From Angomonas ambiguus (taxonomy: Eukaryota > Euglenozoa > Kinetoplastea > Trypanosomatida > Trypanosomatidae): 64,000 nt of DNA. The DNA lies in NCBI GenBank assembly GCA_019695575.1, contig JADNSB010000013.1:186001-250000 (forward strand), written 5' to 3'. Made by a program: the position numbers and the translations under genes. Below the pieces are notes generated by a model, which made no database searches, was not told the DNA's origin, and worked only from the letters and a program-made list of their open reading frames with translations. Below are positions 9,798-19,018 of the stretch, in pieces. Every line of letters begins with the position of its first letter. Positions within the stretch are counted from its first letter, which is position 1.

Positions 9798-10979
9798 TTA
9801 TGCCAGCTGAATGTTGGCGCAGTAGAAATAAACACCTTGAACTTTTTCCTCCTCTGTTAAAGACGGCTTCTTTCGCTCCGAGGGGGCAGGCGCTAACGTT
9901 TTCGGAGCAGTAGACATTGGTGGCGGCGGTGCGCCCAAAGGAAGATCTACTGTTTCCTTTCCCTTTCCTTTTACGGGAGTGGTCTTTTTCTGGGGAGGCA
10001 CGACGGCTGCCTCCACCGCCCCACTGAGCGATTTGCCAGCTGGAAGAGGAGGTGGGGAGGAAGTACCCCGGAGGACCCAGTCGAGGTGTCCACTGTCCAC
10101 CGAATGGGTACTAATGTCCTGAATGGTGTGAACCGAGTACAAGTCGGCGCTTTGGTCAGCGTATACCAAGTCGGCCTCGTGCTTCTCGATGGGAACCGGG
10201 GACTTGGATGGGTTGCAGGCCTCCTCTGAGACGTGCCGGTTGCCAAAGTAGCTACGATTCAGGGCGGCGGCGTCACGGGGGGTGTACGGTAGCACTCCCG
10301 TCGGTTTCGCTCGCGGGCTAAAGGGTAAAAAGGCGCTAGGCGAGTTCCCCTCTATACTCTCAATACTCCGCCGCCCACGTGGGGTGAGGGGCAGTGTGGT
10401 GGAGTGAAGGGCGCTCACCGAGGCCGACCAGGAAGGCTCTCTCCTTGTGGTGCTGCTGTGGCGGGAGGTGTCGGTCCTCTCTTTTTCGGTACTTTTGGCG
10501 TGTAACAATCGACGACGTTCGTATGTCTCCTCCGCGATGAGCTGTCGTCGTACCTCACGGGCATCGGCCAGGTGTTTCGGTCGCGTCGCCTCCTGTGCTT
10601 GAAACGTTCTAAAGGCCAACAATTTCTCCTTCGAGGTCCCCACCGCAATTCCGGCGTGCTGAAACACATAGAGGGCCTCTTGCATCGCCACACGAGCGTT
10701 TTCCCTCGAGTACAGTTCAGCGATGACGTCATCCACGTCGGATCGCTTCATCGCCAAGGTGAGATGCATACGAAGGGAGTACTTTAGAAGGTCCTCGTCA
10801 GGAGCTATACCGCACAGCTCACACGCCTTGAGGGAGCGAGGAGAGTTCACGGTGGGGGGAGGAGGAAAAGTGCGACTTGTCTCACAGGATTTGATCCATA
10901 TATCCTGAACCGACTCCAAGTTTTCTAGATTGATATTGTGGTTAAAATCAAGCGGTGTCGCACTACGGTAAGAAGACAT
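9798..10979 (-). CDS. Conserved-looking protein of unknown function
   Basis: A 393-aa protein I do not recognise. Residues about 20-160 are helical and ordered-looking, with a CELCGIAPDED motif near residue 53 and a run of amphipathic helices (VDDVIAELYSRENARVAMQEAL). The rest is Ser/Pro/Arg-rich with repeated S/T-P-R elements (LTPRGRR, FSPRAK, YTPRD), which look like phosphorylation or cytoskeletal-association segments. The C-terminal 15 residues (VQGVYFYCANIQLA) are hydrophobic. There is no signal peptide. The neighbours CEP41 and NME7 are flagellar, but gene order carries little functional information in kinetoplastids. Confidence 0.8.
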   Translation of the reverse strand: MSSYRSATPLDFNHNINLENLESVQDIWIKSCETSRTFPPPPTVNSPRSLKACELCGIAPDEDLLKYSLRMHLTLAMKRSDVDDVIAELYSRENARVAMQEALYVFQHAGIAVGTSKEKLLAFRTFQAQEATRPKHLADAREVRRQLIAEETYERRRLLHAKSTEKERTDTSRHSSTTRREPSWSASVSALHSTTLPLTPRGRRSIESIEGNSPSAFLPFSPRAKPTGVLPYTPRDAAALNRSYFGNRHVSEEACNPSKSPVPIEKHEADLVYADQSADLYSVHTIQDISTHSVDSGHLDWVLRGTSSPPPLPAGKSLSGAVEAAVVPPQKKTTPVKGKGKETVDLPLGAPPPPMSTAPKTLAPAPSERKKPSLTEEEKVQGVYFYCANIQLA

Positions 10980-11162
10980 GGTAATGTAATGTAGCGGCTA
11001 ACGAATGTCAAAACGAAGGAGGAGGGAAGAAGAACGGATGGCGTGATGGAATGAATAATGAACCGCATTAACGACATCAATACTCACATACACAGAGAGA
11101 GAGCAGCGGTGAACAAAAAAAAAAAAAATAGGAGGGGGGATTGACGAAATACGCCAATTCGC

Positions 11163-12152
11163 TTAAGTAGACATTGCAGAATTTTGAAGAAAAAAGGTTC
11201 GATTCCGTCTGGTATACAGTTCCACTCGCTCCACCGTATCATACCCCAAAGAGGTGTTCTGAAGGAGAAAGTATAACAGGTTGGGCTTTTCTTCGGGAAA
11301 TAGAACCACTTCGGGCATAATGTCGTCCGTAATTTCCTCATTGTCGGTCAAATTAAGATGACTCAACGCTGGTAGGTGGGCGATACACAAGGCGAGAAGC
11401 ACTCGAGTGCTGGCGTTACACAGAGAGGCGGAGGAGAGGGACAGTGATGTCAGCTGCCTGCCGAATCCTTCGAGAAATCCAAAGAGGGTAATCATCACCC
11501 TCTTATTCGACAGACTGGTACAGTGATCCGCGGTAAACACGGTGGAGGGGGTAGGGTCCAGTGGGACATAATCCTGTTTCTCCTCCTCGTAACGGTGGAT
11601 GGAGCTGCTGACGAGGCTGACCCCTTCAGAGTTCCCATCCTGAAACGCCTGGACCGCCTCCATGAAGTCGGTGTCGACTGGGACGCTAACCAGAGAGGCA
11701 CAGGATTGGTAGTACTCCACCGCGTCCTCCACCGCGATCGACTCCGTCTCCTCCTCCTCCTCCTCTGGGTCCTCCTCTAGTTTACTTTCCACCATTTTAG
11801 TTACACTTTTATCGGCGCCACTCTTGCTAACAAAATAGCACAGTAGCTCATTGTACCGTCTCTTGGCAGAGGGGTTTCGTTCTTTAAGGGTGTTACGTAT
11901 GACCCTGCGGTGTAGCTCCGCCGACGCATTGTGAATAGACAGCTGTTTCTCTAGTGTGTGGTAGTTCGGGCTCCAGTCCTGTCCCTCCCGCGATCCACTC
12001 AATCCACGGACCTCTTCGTAAGTGCTGAGGATCTTTTTAAGACACGGTAGGGATTCCGTGTCTACAGAGTCTTTCTGTGGGTGGTTCACTAATATAAAAC
12101 GCAACGCGTCCTCCGGGAAAGTAAAGAGGGACCCTGGTGCCGAATACTCCAT
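11163..12152 (-). CDS. Leucine-rich-repeat-like protein
   Basis: A 329-aa protein beginning MEYSAPGSLFTFPEDALRF. An acidic stretch (EEDPEEEEEETES) lies in the middle. The C-terminal part holds leucine-rich repeat units: FGRQLTSLSLSSASLCNAS, then LPALSHLNLTDNEEITDD, spaced as in ribonuclease-inhibitor-type repeats. The open frame extends 69 codons upstream, but that section is hydrophobic low-complexity sequence over the pyrimidine tract, so the start at 12152 is preferred. LRR proteins act as binding scaffolds; many in trypanosomatids are flagellar. No specific partner can be named. Confidence 0.72.
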   Translation of the reverse strand: MEYSAPGSLFTFPEDALRFILVNHPQKDSVDTESLPCLKKILSTYEEVRGLSGSREGQDWSPNYHTLEKQLSIHNASAELHRRVIRNTLKERNPSAKRRYNELLCYFVSKSGADKSVTKMVESKLEEDPEEEEEETESIAVEDAVEYYQSCASLVSVPVDTDFMEAVQAFQDGNSEGVSLVSSSIHRYEEEKQDYVPLDPTPSTVFTADHCTSLSNKRVMITLFGFLEGFGRQLTSLSLSSASLCNASTRVLLALCIAHLPALSHLNLTDNEEITDDIMPEVVLFPEEKPNLLYFLLQNTSLGYDTVERVELYTRRNRTFFLQNSAMST

Positions 12153-12395
12153 GAAACAGTTCTGTAGGTGTAATCTAGTGTCTAGAGTAAAGCAAAAAAA
12201 AAAAAGAGAGAGAGAAAAACAATAGGTTAAACCTTTGGGTAGAAAAATTGCTAAAAAAAGAGAGGGCACAGAACCTCTAAAAGCAATAATAATAAATATG
12301 AAAAACCATTCTTCTTTTTTTCGTTGTGGGTGTTGCTTGTTGGGTGGAAATGCTACCACCTATATATACATGATTTATTCTCACTCTCTCGAGTT

Positions 12396-13427
12396 TTATT
12401 TTTTGAAGAAGAACTTGGCGTACACCGGACCATCCCCTGGCAAGTCACAACAGTGCACCGCATTCTTCCCCTGATCGACCCCAAACTTGGCTCGGATGGT
12501 GGTGGGGTATAGTTTCTTGGCAATCACCGGATCATACGGACCGCAGGCGGCTCTTACTACGTTTACTACATCCTTGGAGTCATCCAGCGACACCAGCTGC
12601 AGCACCCAGGCCGTGCCCTCTAGACCGTGGATGGTGGCCTGCAGGTTAGGAAGCACTCCTTGATACGGCTTGAGAAAGTGATCGGCCATGTTTGAGCTGA
12701 TGGACAGTTGGGTAAGACCCGTCGGTTCTAACTCCAAGTCTATCAACTGCTGAATCACTGTCCCGGCGCGGTTTCCCCGGATAAGGTGCGGCTTCAGAAT
12801 CACCACAGAGCTGTTGTTTTCGTCAAAGATGCCTAGTGGTTTGCGGGCCGCCTCCGCGACTAACTCTTTCCAAAGATCGACCTCCTCCTTCGTTTCCGCC
12901 GCACACGTTCCCGGAGAGCGCTTCACAAAGTCCAACCCCTTCTCCACCGCAGACGCCCGTACCGCCTGCACCAACGTCACCCGGGTGTTATTCAACTCCA
13001 CCGGTAGCTGGTACTGGTTCACCTGATCCTCCTGTACCCAGCACATTTGTAGGTTGGCGACGGTGAACCCACACTCCTCGGTTAGCACCGACACATACCG
13101 ACCAAGGGAAGCAAAGGCACTCTCTGCGATAATTACAATGGTCATTTCTCCGATTTCTTCACACAGCCGTCGTGTCACCTCATCGGCGTATCCGGTGATC
13201 TGTGTCGGGTTGCCGAAGATGTTAACATTTGCTCCGATAAATAGTTCATTTCGCTGAAGGGGAATAGGGGTCCTCTTAAGGTGCGTTTTGTTGTGTACGC
13301 GGTCCAACATCTCCACCGTGCTGTCATTGTAGTAGTACAACAATACATAGGATCGATTGAGTGAGGCAAAGTGGTCATACTGTTGACACTCAAACGCCAT
13401 TCGAGGATCCTGCTTCGATTGTGTCAT
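12396..13427 (-). CDS. NME7: NME7-like nucleoside diphosphate kinase (DM10 + two NDK domains)
   Basis: A 343-aa protein with the NME7 layout. A DM10 domain (about 12-90, from AFECQQYDHF to ITGYAD) is followed by a degenerate first NDK domain (about 94-190) and a second NDK domain (206-343). The second begins VVILKPHLIRG, has YPTTIRAKFG, and keeps the phospho-His region as KNAVHCCD with His325. In animals NME7 is a microtubule inner protein of axonemal doublets and part of the gamma-tubulin ring complex. DM10 domains bind axonemal microtubules. The first NDK domain lacks the catalytic NxxH region, so only the second could transfer phosphate. Confidence 0.87.
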   Translation of the reverse strand: MTQSKQDPRMAFECQQYDHFASLNRSYVLLYYYNDSTVEMLDRVHNKTHLKRTPIPLQRNELFIGANVNIFGNPTQITGYADEVTRRLCEEIGEMTIVIIAESAFASLGRYVSVLTEECGFTVANLQMCWVQEDQVNQYQLPVELNNTRVTLVQAVRASAVEKGLDFVKRSPGTCAAETKEEVDLWKELVAEAARKPLGIFDENNSSVVILKPHLIRGNRAGTVIQQLIDLELEPTGLTQLSISSNMADHFLKPYQGVLPNLQATIHGLEGTAWVLQLVSLDDSKDVVNVVRAACGPYDPVIAKKLYPTTIRAKFGVDQGKNAVHCCDLPGDGPVYAKFFFKK

Positions 13428-13761
13428 GACGGAGAAAACAAAGAGACTATGATACCACTACGAAGGGTTAAACTATTTAAAAAGTACAACTATATGAGAG
13501 GTGGGGGGAAGGGAAAGAAGGAAGTATAGTGGGTGCCTGTGGTAGATTGTGTTGTGTATCTCTTTCACGGTAGGTGACAGTGAATTACAACCCTTTACTT
13601 AATGCTTTCTTATTTTTTTTTTTTTGCAGAGACACTACCAGAATAGAAACATACAGAAACAGATAAAAAAAAAACTAAATAAATAATCTAAAAATCTAAC
13701 AGTTAGTGGTGGTGGTTGTTCTTCTTCTGCGAGCAGTTACACGCCGTTTTGCGTGTGTGCG
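13428..13761. other. Intergenic region, no gene seen
   Basis: 334 bp with a T-run of 13 at about 13613-13625 on the plus strand and A-rich stretches. It spans the 3'UTR of the coiled-coil gene and the splice region of NME7. No RNA gene was recognised. Confidence 0.5.
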
Positions 13762-14208
13762 TTATCGAATATTTTTTGCCATCTTTTGAAGGCGCTCCAT
13801 TTCAATATTATTTTGCCTTATTTTTAACTCGATCTGTTCCCGCTTTCGTCTCAGATCTCCAATTTCCCTCTTTCGCTGTTTGACGGAGCACGAATTCTTT
13901 TTCATGGCTTCTTGGAATTGCTTCAAGTTTGCCGATCCTTTGTTAGAGTAAAACTGATTCTGATTTCGTAATGTTTCGAGTTTTTCCTCCATTTGTTCAA
14001 CTTGTTCTTTTAATTTATCGGCTTCCTCTGTCTGGCTTATGGTTTCTTGTTCTGTTTTCAATGTTTCACGTTCTACTTCAGCGATAAAATTCAGAAGTGA
14101 CGCCTCCAAAGGCTCTGGGAGGCTAGACCACACGCCTTGGTCCACTGTCACCCCATACTGCTCCACGTAGTGTTGTAGCGCTTCCTTGTTACCAGTGGTC
14201 TGTGACAT
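13762..14208 (-). CDS. Small coiled-coil protein of unknown function
   Basis: A 148-aa protein. The first 40 residues (HYVEQYGVTVDQGVWSSLPEPLE) look like a short ordered cap. From about residue 40 to the end the sequence is one long Glu/Lys/Gln-rich coiled coil with heptad spacing (ADKLKEQVEQMEEKLETL; REQIELKIRQNNIEMERL). Size and layout recall small IFT or centriolar coiled-coil proteins, but no diagnostic motif of IFT20 or similar proteins was found. Codon use is more AT-rich than in its neighbours. Confidence 0.72.
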   Translation of the reverse strand: MSQTTGNKEALQHYVEQYGVTVDQGVWSSLPEPLEASLLNFIAEVERETLKTEQETISQTEEADKLKEQVEQMEEKLETLRNQNQFYSNKGSANLKQFQEAMKKNSCSVKQRKREIGDLRRKREQIELKIRQNNIEMERLQKMAKNIR

Positions 14209-14465
14209 TTACTAGTGCGAAAAGTGATTCACAGATTCTAAAAAGGGATACTGAGGAAAAAATAGAGGAAAACAAAAAAAAGAGGTGAGAAGATAGAAAA
14301 CGTTTCAATGCATTAAAGAGTAGTATACTAGAGAAGAAGAATACGGACATAGTGAATGATGACGAAAACGCGATTGTAAGTTGGATCCTCGAAAAAAAAA
14401 AAACGGTTTACCAAAAATGGTGTTTACTGTACACAAATAGAGGGCCCGCCCCCCGCCCGCCTCAC

Positions 14466-15008
14466 TCACAGCAGACAGCCCCGAGCCACTCTATTGAAGT
14501 GAGGTCCTTCGTCGACTACCGAACAAACCGCCTTTGAGCTGTCCTTCACCGATGTGGTGCGCTTCTTACCAGATGTCTTATTAAAGTCCGCCTCGACTTG
14601 AAACTCAGAGGTTCGGTGGTCGCTTCTTTTCTCTCCGATTTCCCGACCGAGAAACAACAGACTCAGGAGGTTGAGGTGATACAGGTCCTTGTCCTCAAAC
14701 CGACCCGTCCACCTTGCTACCCAATTCAAAATACACCGCAACCAAATAAAAACTTGCTCCATAAACGCAGCAGACGCTAACCAATTGGCAATGGTGACAA
14801 ATGGGAATACTAAAGGGGCTATTTTCTTCAGTAAATATGAAATAGACAAGAATACAATGTTTCGCTGATATACCTTGTCGATTCCGGTTTTTTGCATATA
14901 ATACCGCTTGCGCTCCTTCACATAGGTGCTAGAGAATGGAAACAGGAAATCCGCCTTGTCCACGAGGAACCACCAGACGAGACACACAATAAGAAATATA
15001 CTGTTCAT
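14466..15008 (-). CDS. Putative multi-pass membrane protein, unknown
   Basis: A 180-aa protein with an N-terminal hydrophobic segment (residues 2-16, IFLIVCLVWWFLV) and further hydrophobic stretches at about 50-75 and 78-96 (VFLSISYLL, IAPLVFPFVTIANWLASAAF, VFIWLRCILNWVA). The C-terminal 55 residues are polar. The first segment may be a signal anchor. I recognise no family. An ER or mitochondrial membrane place is possible. The gene has its own upstream pyrimidine tract, which supports it as real despite its small size. Confidence 0.62.
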   Translation of the reverse strand: MNSIFLIVCLVWWFLVDKADFLFPFSSTYVKERKRYYMQKTGIDKVYQRNIVFLSISYLLKKIAPLVFPFVTIANWLASAAFMEQVFIWLRCILNWVARWTGRFEDKDLYHLNLLSLLFLGREIGEKRSDHRTSEFQVEADFNKTSGKKRTTSVKDSSKAVCSVVDEGPHFNRVARGCLL

Positions 15009-15265
15009 GGTTCTTTTTTTCTTTGAGAGGTCATAAAATAAGAAGAATAAAAGAAAAAGAGAAAGAAGGCAACAGAAGTGAAAACTAATCCTCTTTTTAT
15101 TTGGTCAAATACACAAAATTCCACACTTGTAGTCCCTTAGTAGTAAAGACAAAGAATAAAAATGTCTTGGTTGCTTCCGCAAAGTTGCAGAAAAATGAAC
15201 TGATACATCAAATTGGGTTGGGGTACTTCTTTATTCCCTCTCTCCTAAGTCTTCCCCCTTTTCCT

Positions 15266-16534
15266 CTACTCCGACACCTTAAAGCCAGGCCACTGACGGG
15301 CAATGAGGGCCTCAAAGTCCTTGTCTAGCACTACGGCAGCACTCTGTGGCATATACCACTCCATTAACTCTGCCTCTCTCACCTTCCCCTGGACCGCAGT
15401 GCGGATATCCCAAGCGCTTAAAAAGTCGTTCTTCTCCACCCCGTCCTTCGCCTTGAACCGTCGTTGGAACTCTAACACGTCCACCCGATCTTTGGAGTCT
15501 TTCTGTGGAAACACAGTAAACCACAGACGCTCCACCAGCATGGCGCGGGTGGGGGGTAGTGGGGGTAGTAAAAGCTCTAAGTAGTATAACGAGTCCACCG
15601 TTTGGTCCCCATTGGTGTCCAAGGCGGTGATGTTTTCAATATTATCAAAGTACAACCGACTTTGACGAAGAGCCTCCAGAAATGCTTCCGTGGTAAGAAA
15701 GGTCGTCTCCGCCTGGTCGGCTTGGCGAATCGCGGTGGTCAGTTTACGAATGCTTAACGTGGAGGCCAGTGCTACCGGGCGGTGCTTGTCGACGATGGTG
15801 CGGAGTAGTTCGGTTTCGTTTCGCTTCACATCGGCGACTTCCCTCTTCTCAGAAAGGGTTTGATTGGTGTGAAAGGTTTTCTTGGTCAGATTGCCGCCGT
15901 TCATTGTGAGAGTCATGGTGAATCCTTCGTCCACGCCAGGCATTTCCCACACTCCTCGTAGAAGGGCGACGAAGGACTCATCGTCGAAGTGGGCACTGGA
16001 GACACCGGAGTAGTACTGCTCAAACTCCTGCGGGCTGATGGTGCCGTCGGGGTTTGTTTCTTCGTTAAAGGTGGCAATGAAGTCATTGATGATTTCATCC
16101 TGCCCACGCTTCCCCGTGACGACGTCGGGGTGGCGGTCCGGTCGGTAGTGCTGTTGAAGAGTGTCCACGGTCACATATCCCTGAGAATTTTTAGGTAAGT
16201 TCATCCACACCCGACGGAGCCAGGCATGACGCAGTGGGCTCATGCCGAACCGCATCGCCGCAATGAACTCCGTGGGGTCAATCTTTTCAGAACCACTACG
16301 GTCTAGTTTGGTATAAATGACGTCGATTTCCTCGGAAGAAAGTGTTACATTGTTTTCCTGCAGTGCCTTTTGAAAGTCTTCCTTGCCAATAACAGTACCC
16401 CCACTGTCGTTGGAGACACCAAGCGATCGACTGAGACTGCGCACTCCGTTAATCCACGAAGGACCACGGAGAAGAAGGCGTTTAACCTTATCTACTATTG
16501 CAGTGAAATGGTTTGTCGTGAGAGCGGTATTCAT
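15266..16534 (-). CDS. EF-hand protein, calcyphosine-like
   Basis: A 422-aa calcium-binding protein with several EF-hands: LDRSGSEKIDPTEF near residues 76-89, an EETNPDGTISPQEF unit near 156-170, and a later LDTNGDQTVDSLYY. The order and the starting RGPSWINGVRSLSRSL-type helix resemble calcyphosine/CAPSL proteins, many of which are flagellar, but this protein is about twice as long and looks like two tandem four-EF-hand blocks. The second block keeps fewer acidic ligands. An upstream extension of 25 codons is hydrophobic low-complexity sequence, so the start at 16534 (MNTALTTNHF) is preferred. Confidence 0.82.
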   Translation of the reverse strand: MNTALTTNHFTAIVDKVKRLLLRGPSWINGVRSLSRSLGVSNDSGGTVIGKEDFQKALQENNVTLSSEEIDVIYTKLDRSGSEKIDPTEFIAAMRFGMSPLRHAWLRRVWMNLPKNSQGYVTVDTLQQHYRPDRHPDVVTGKRGQDEIINDFIATFNEETNPDGTISPQEFEQYYSGVSSAHFDDESFVALLRGVWEMPGVDEGFTMTLTMNGGNLTKKTFHTNQTLSEKREVADVKRNETELLRTIVDKHRPVALASTLSIRKLTTAIRQADQAETTFLTTEAFLEALRQSRLYFDNIENITALDTNGDQTVDSLYYLELLLPPLPPTRAMLVERLWFTVFPQKDSKDRVDVLEFQRRFKAKDGVEKNDFLSAWDIRTAVQGKVREAELMEWYMPQSAAVVLDKDFEALIARQWPGFKVSE

Positions 16535-16862
16535 CACCGAATGGCGGAAAACGAAGAAGGGAAAAAAAAAACCGCTTTGTATTTTCTTTAAGAAAGTATT
16601 TTTTAACAAGGAGATAAAAGAGAGGGAAACGTGAAAATGAACGAATGAAGTGAAACAATTTCACTAATAAACCACGACCGTGGACACATCTAATAGGCGA
16701 AAAAAAAAAAAAGAATGAAAACAAGAAGTAATCTTCAAAAAAAAAAAGGTGTATTGTACATGTTCAGCTCCACAAAGAGAAGCTAGAGGAGAAAAAATTG
16801 AGGAGAGATGGTCTCTCGTTTTCTTTGTTTTCAATAGTGTGACACTTATTCCTTTCCTACGA
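16535..16862. other. Intergenic region, no gene seen
   Basis: 328 bp with A-runs at about 16700 and 16738 on the plus strand, i.e. pyrimidine tracts in the mRNA sense. Nothing else was recognised. Confidence 0.5.
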
Positions 16863-17711
16863 CTACTTGGAAGTAGCGTACTTGTTGTATTGCGTATAAG
16901 GATTTGCCTTTAATTCCTCCTTCTTCTCCACCTGAGACCGTGCCACCTCCACCGGGTCCATCTGAATCCATTGATCTTTATTGCGCATCGTAAAAGTGGT
17001 GGGTGCCCCAGGGACCGTCTGAAACAGGGTAACATCCGTCTCCTCCTGTGCGTCTCGTTTGTTCTGTTTTTGGGTCCGGACGGTTTCGTTGAGCTCCTTT
17101 ACCCGTTGCACCGGAGGGGTGTAATTGGCCTCGTTCATGATTCCTAACTTCGTTTTGTTGAGTTCTACATAGTTTACATCGTCGTATTCAGCAGCGAACT
17201 TATTGGCCTGATGGCCTTCCAACGCCGTACTGGTCTGCCAGCCCTGACGCTTCGCTTTCTTATCCTCCATGTACTCCTCCATGATGACCTTCTCAAGATA
17301 ACTCGGGGGTGGCTCCTTATCCTTGAGCGCCTCGGCGTTGTAGGTGTATCGGTGGGTGGACTGAGCGTTGGCTTGATTGGTGTCCCACATGGGGGGTTTG
17401 GAGTTCCCTCGGAGAAGCGAACTATTTTTCACCGTTTCGGGGAAGTGGGTGGCCACCACATCCACGCCGCGGTAGTTGGCAGTGGTGTGGAACTGAGCTC
17501 GCTCGGGGAAGGGGTGGGCCTCGTCGACGGTAGACGCATTCCATCGAGGTCGTTGATCCCCCCGTACCTCCCCACTAAACTGTTTTACCTCTTTCCGTCG
17601 ACGTACGGCGGGGTCGTTCTCTGGTAGTGGTTCGAACGCCCTATCGTGTAGTCCATAAGTACCCTCTCTGTTGCCAGGCTCGGCGACTTCGTCAGGGGTA
17701 GATTTATTCAT
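16863..17711 (-). CDS. Conserved-looking protein of unknown function, possible microtubule-associated
   Basis: A 282-aa hydrophilic protein rich in Asn, Glu, Lys and Tyr with few long hydrophobic stretches. It has short recurrent peptides such as ANYRG, EANYTPP, and NPYTQYNKY, with many aromatic residues in an otherwise polar chain. This composition is typical of axonemal microtubule inner proteins and other extended cytoskeletal binders. That is an inference from composition only; no domain was recognised. There is no signal or membrane segment. Confidence 0.77.
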   Translation of the reverse strand: MNKSTPDEVAEPGNREGTYGLHDRAFEPLPENDPAVRRRKEVKQFSGEVRGDQRPRWNASTVDEAHPFPERAQFHTTANYRGVDVVATHFPETVKNSSLLRGNSKPPMWDTNQANAQSTHRYTYNAEALKDKEPPPSYLEKVIMEEYMEDKKAKRQGWQTSTALEGHQANKFAAEYDDVNYVELNKTKLGIMNEANYTPPVQRVKELNETVRTQKQNKRDAQEETDVTLFQTVPGAPTTFTMRNKDQWIQMDPVEVARSQVEKKEELKANPYTQYNKYATSK

Positions 17712-18005
17712 TCACACAGACAGACACAAACTATCACACGTTCTTTTATTCAATGCAAACGATATTCTATCGGACCAATTTCTGTTACCAAAAAAAAAAG
17801 TTCAAAAGAAGAATAAGAATAAGAATAAGAAGAAATAAATAGTAGCGTAAAATTTAGAGTCAGAAAATCTAAAAAGACACGGGAACCCTCCCCCTCAAAA
17901 GCAATGCACACAAAAGACGACATGATAATATTTTTAGAGTAGTAAATGTGAATTAATTTTCGTTGTTGTTTTTTTTATTGTTTTTATTTTCCTCGCTCCC
18001 TCGAC

Positions 18006-18524
18006 CTACGTCCGTGAGAAAATATTTCTAGAGGCGTTACGCAGCATAAAGAGGGACTTGATGGACAGTTCATTCGTCCTCGCCCCTGTCACCCGGTACA
18101 CACAGGCCCCATCAATAAACAATAAAGAGGTGGGGTATGTCAGTACGTTGTAGGCCTCCACCACCCGAGGGCACATTGACCCCGGTACCAGTGCTAACTT
18201 GACCTCATCCGGGTGACCCAGATTGAGTCCATTAATAGAAGACAGAAAAGACCGCGTCAGTGGGTCCCCTTCCACCCTCCCATTCCCTTTCGTGGGAGGG
18301 GCGGCATTGCCCTTTTTATTGCCTGCGTTCGACTGCGGGGCACTCAGCAAGTACCCGTCGGCGTTGTGGAGAATCACAATGATGCCTTTCGCCTTGTAGT
18401 GTTGCATGAACTCGCCTAATAGTTTCTCGTTCGGCAACTCCGCCACCTCATAGCCGGTTACGGGGGGTCGCGCCACCTTCATTACTTTGGTGATAAACTG
18501 CAGACCTCTTGTATAGCGGAACAT
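18006..18524 (-). CDS. Small thioredoxin-fold-like protein, possibly mitochondrial
   Basis: A 172-aa protein. The N-terminus (MFRYTRGLQFITKVMKVAR) is basic and amphipathic, as in mitochondrial presequences. Later segments follow a thioredoxin-like order: a beta strand GIIVILHNADGYLL, then VKLALVPG, then VLTYPTSLLFIDGACVYRVTGA, where YPTSLLFIDG resembles the cis-Pro strand (xPTxxxFxxG). No CxxC motif is visible, so redox activity is unlikely. A Gly/Asn/Pro-rich loop (about 65-85) interrupts the fold. The fold call is tentative. Confidence 0.6.
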   Translation of the reverse strand: MFRYTRGLQFITKVMKVARPPVTGYEVAELPNEKLLGEFMQHYKAKGIIVILHNADGYLLSAPQSNAGNKKGNAAPPTKGNGRVEGDPLTRSFLSSINGLNLGHPDEVKLALVPGSMCPRVVEAYNVLTYPTSLLFIDGACVYRVTGARTNELSIKSLFMLRNASRNIFSRT

Positions 18525-19018
18525 GGGTAAGCCGTCTTTACGTTCCTTACCTTTACTGGTCTACCCTAGAAACAAACTTTAGCTCAGAATGGAAACAAAG
18601 AAGAGAAAAAAAAAAAAAAAAAGATACACAGATCTTCGAAAAGGGGGAGGAGAAAGTTTCCTCTGAAATGCTTATTTTAATAATTTATACTGATTTCCTT
18701 TTTTTTTCCCGTTCGTCAGTGGGACACATGTAGTGGTGCACAACGGTTAGTGGAAGCATTGATAAAGAAACAGTGCAATAAAAGTAAAAGAGGAAAAAAC
18801 AAATGCCGGCGATATATAATAATAATTTTTTTTTTTTTGAAGTAATGATAGTAATAGTAGTGGTAGTGTCATAAAAATAAATAGTGAACAAATCAGTAAC
18901 GAAAACGCCTACATAAATGTTTAACCATATACCAATAAAAAAAAAAATAAAAAAAAGTAATAATGATGAAAAAAACAAAACGTAACGTGATAACTTTCAA
19001 CGTGTGAAATATCACTTC
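18525..19018. other. Intergenic region, no gene seen
   Basis: 494 bp of AT-rich sequence with an A-run of about 18 near 18605, and T- and A-runs near 18826-18960. A 97-codon frame (18685-18978, minus) is Phe/Ile/Thr low-complexity and was not called. Confidence 0.55.
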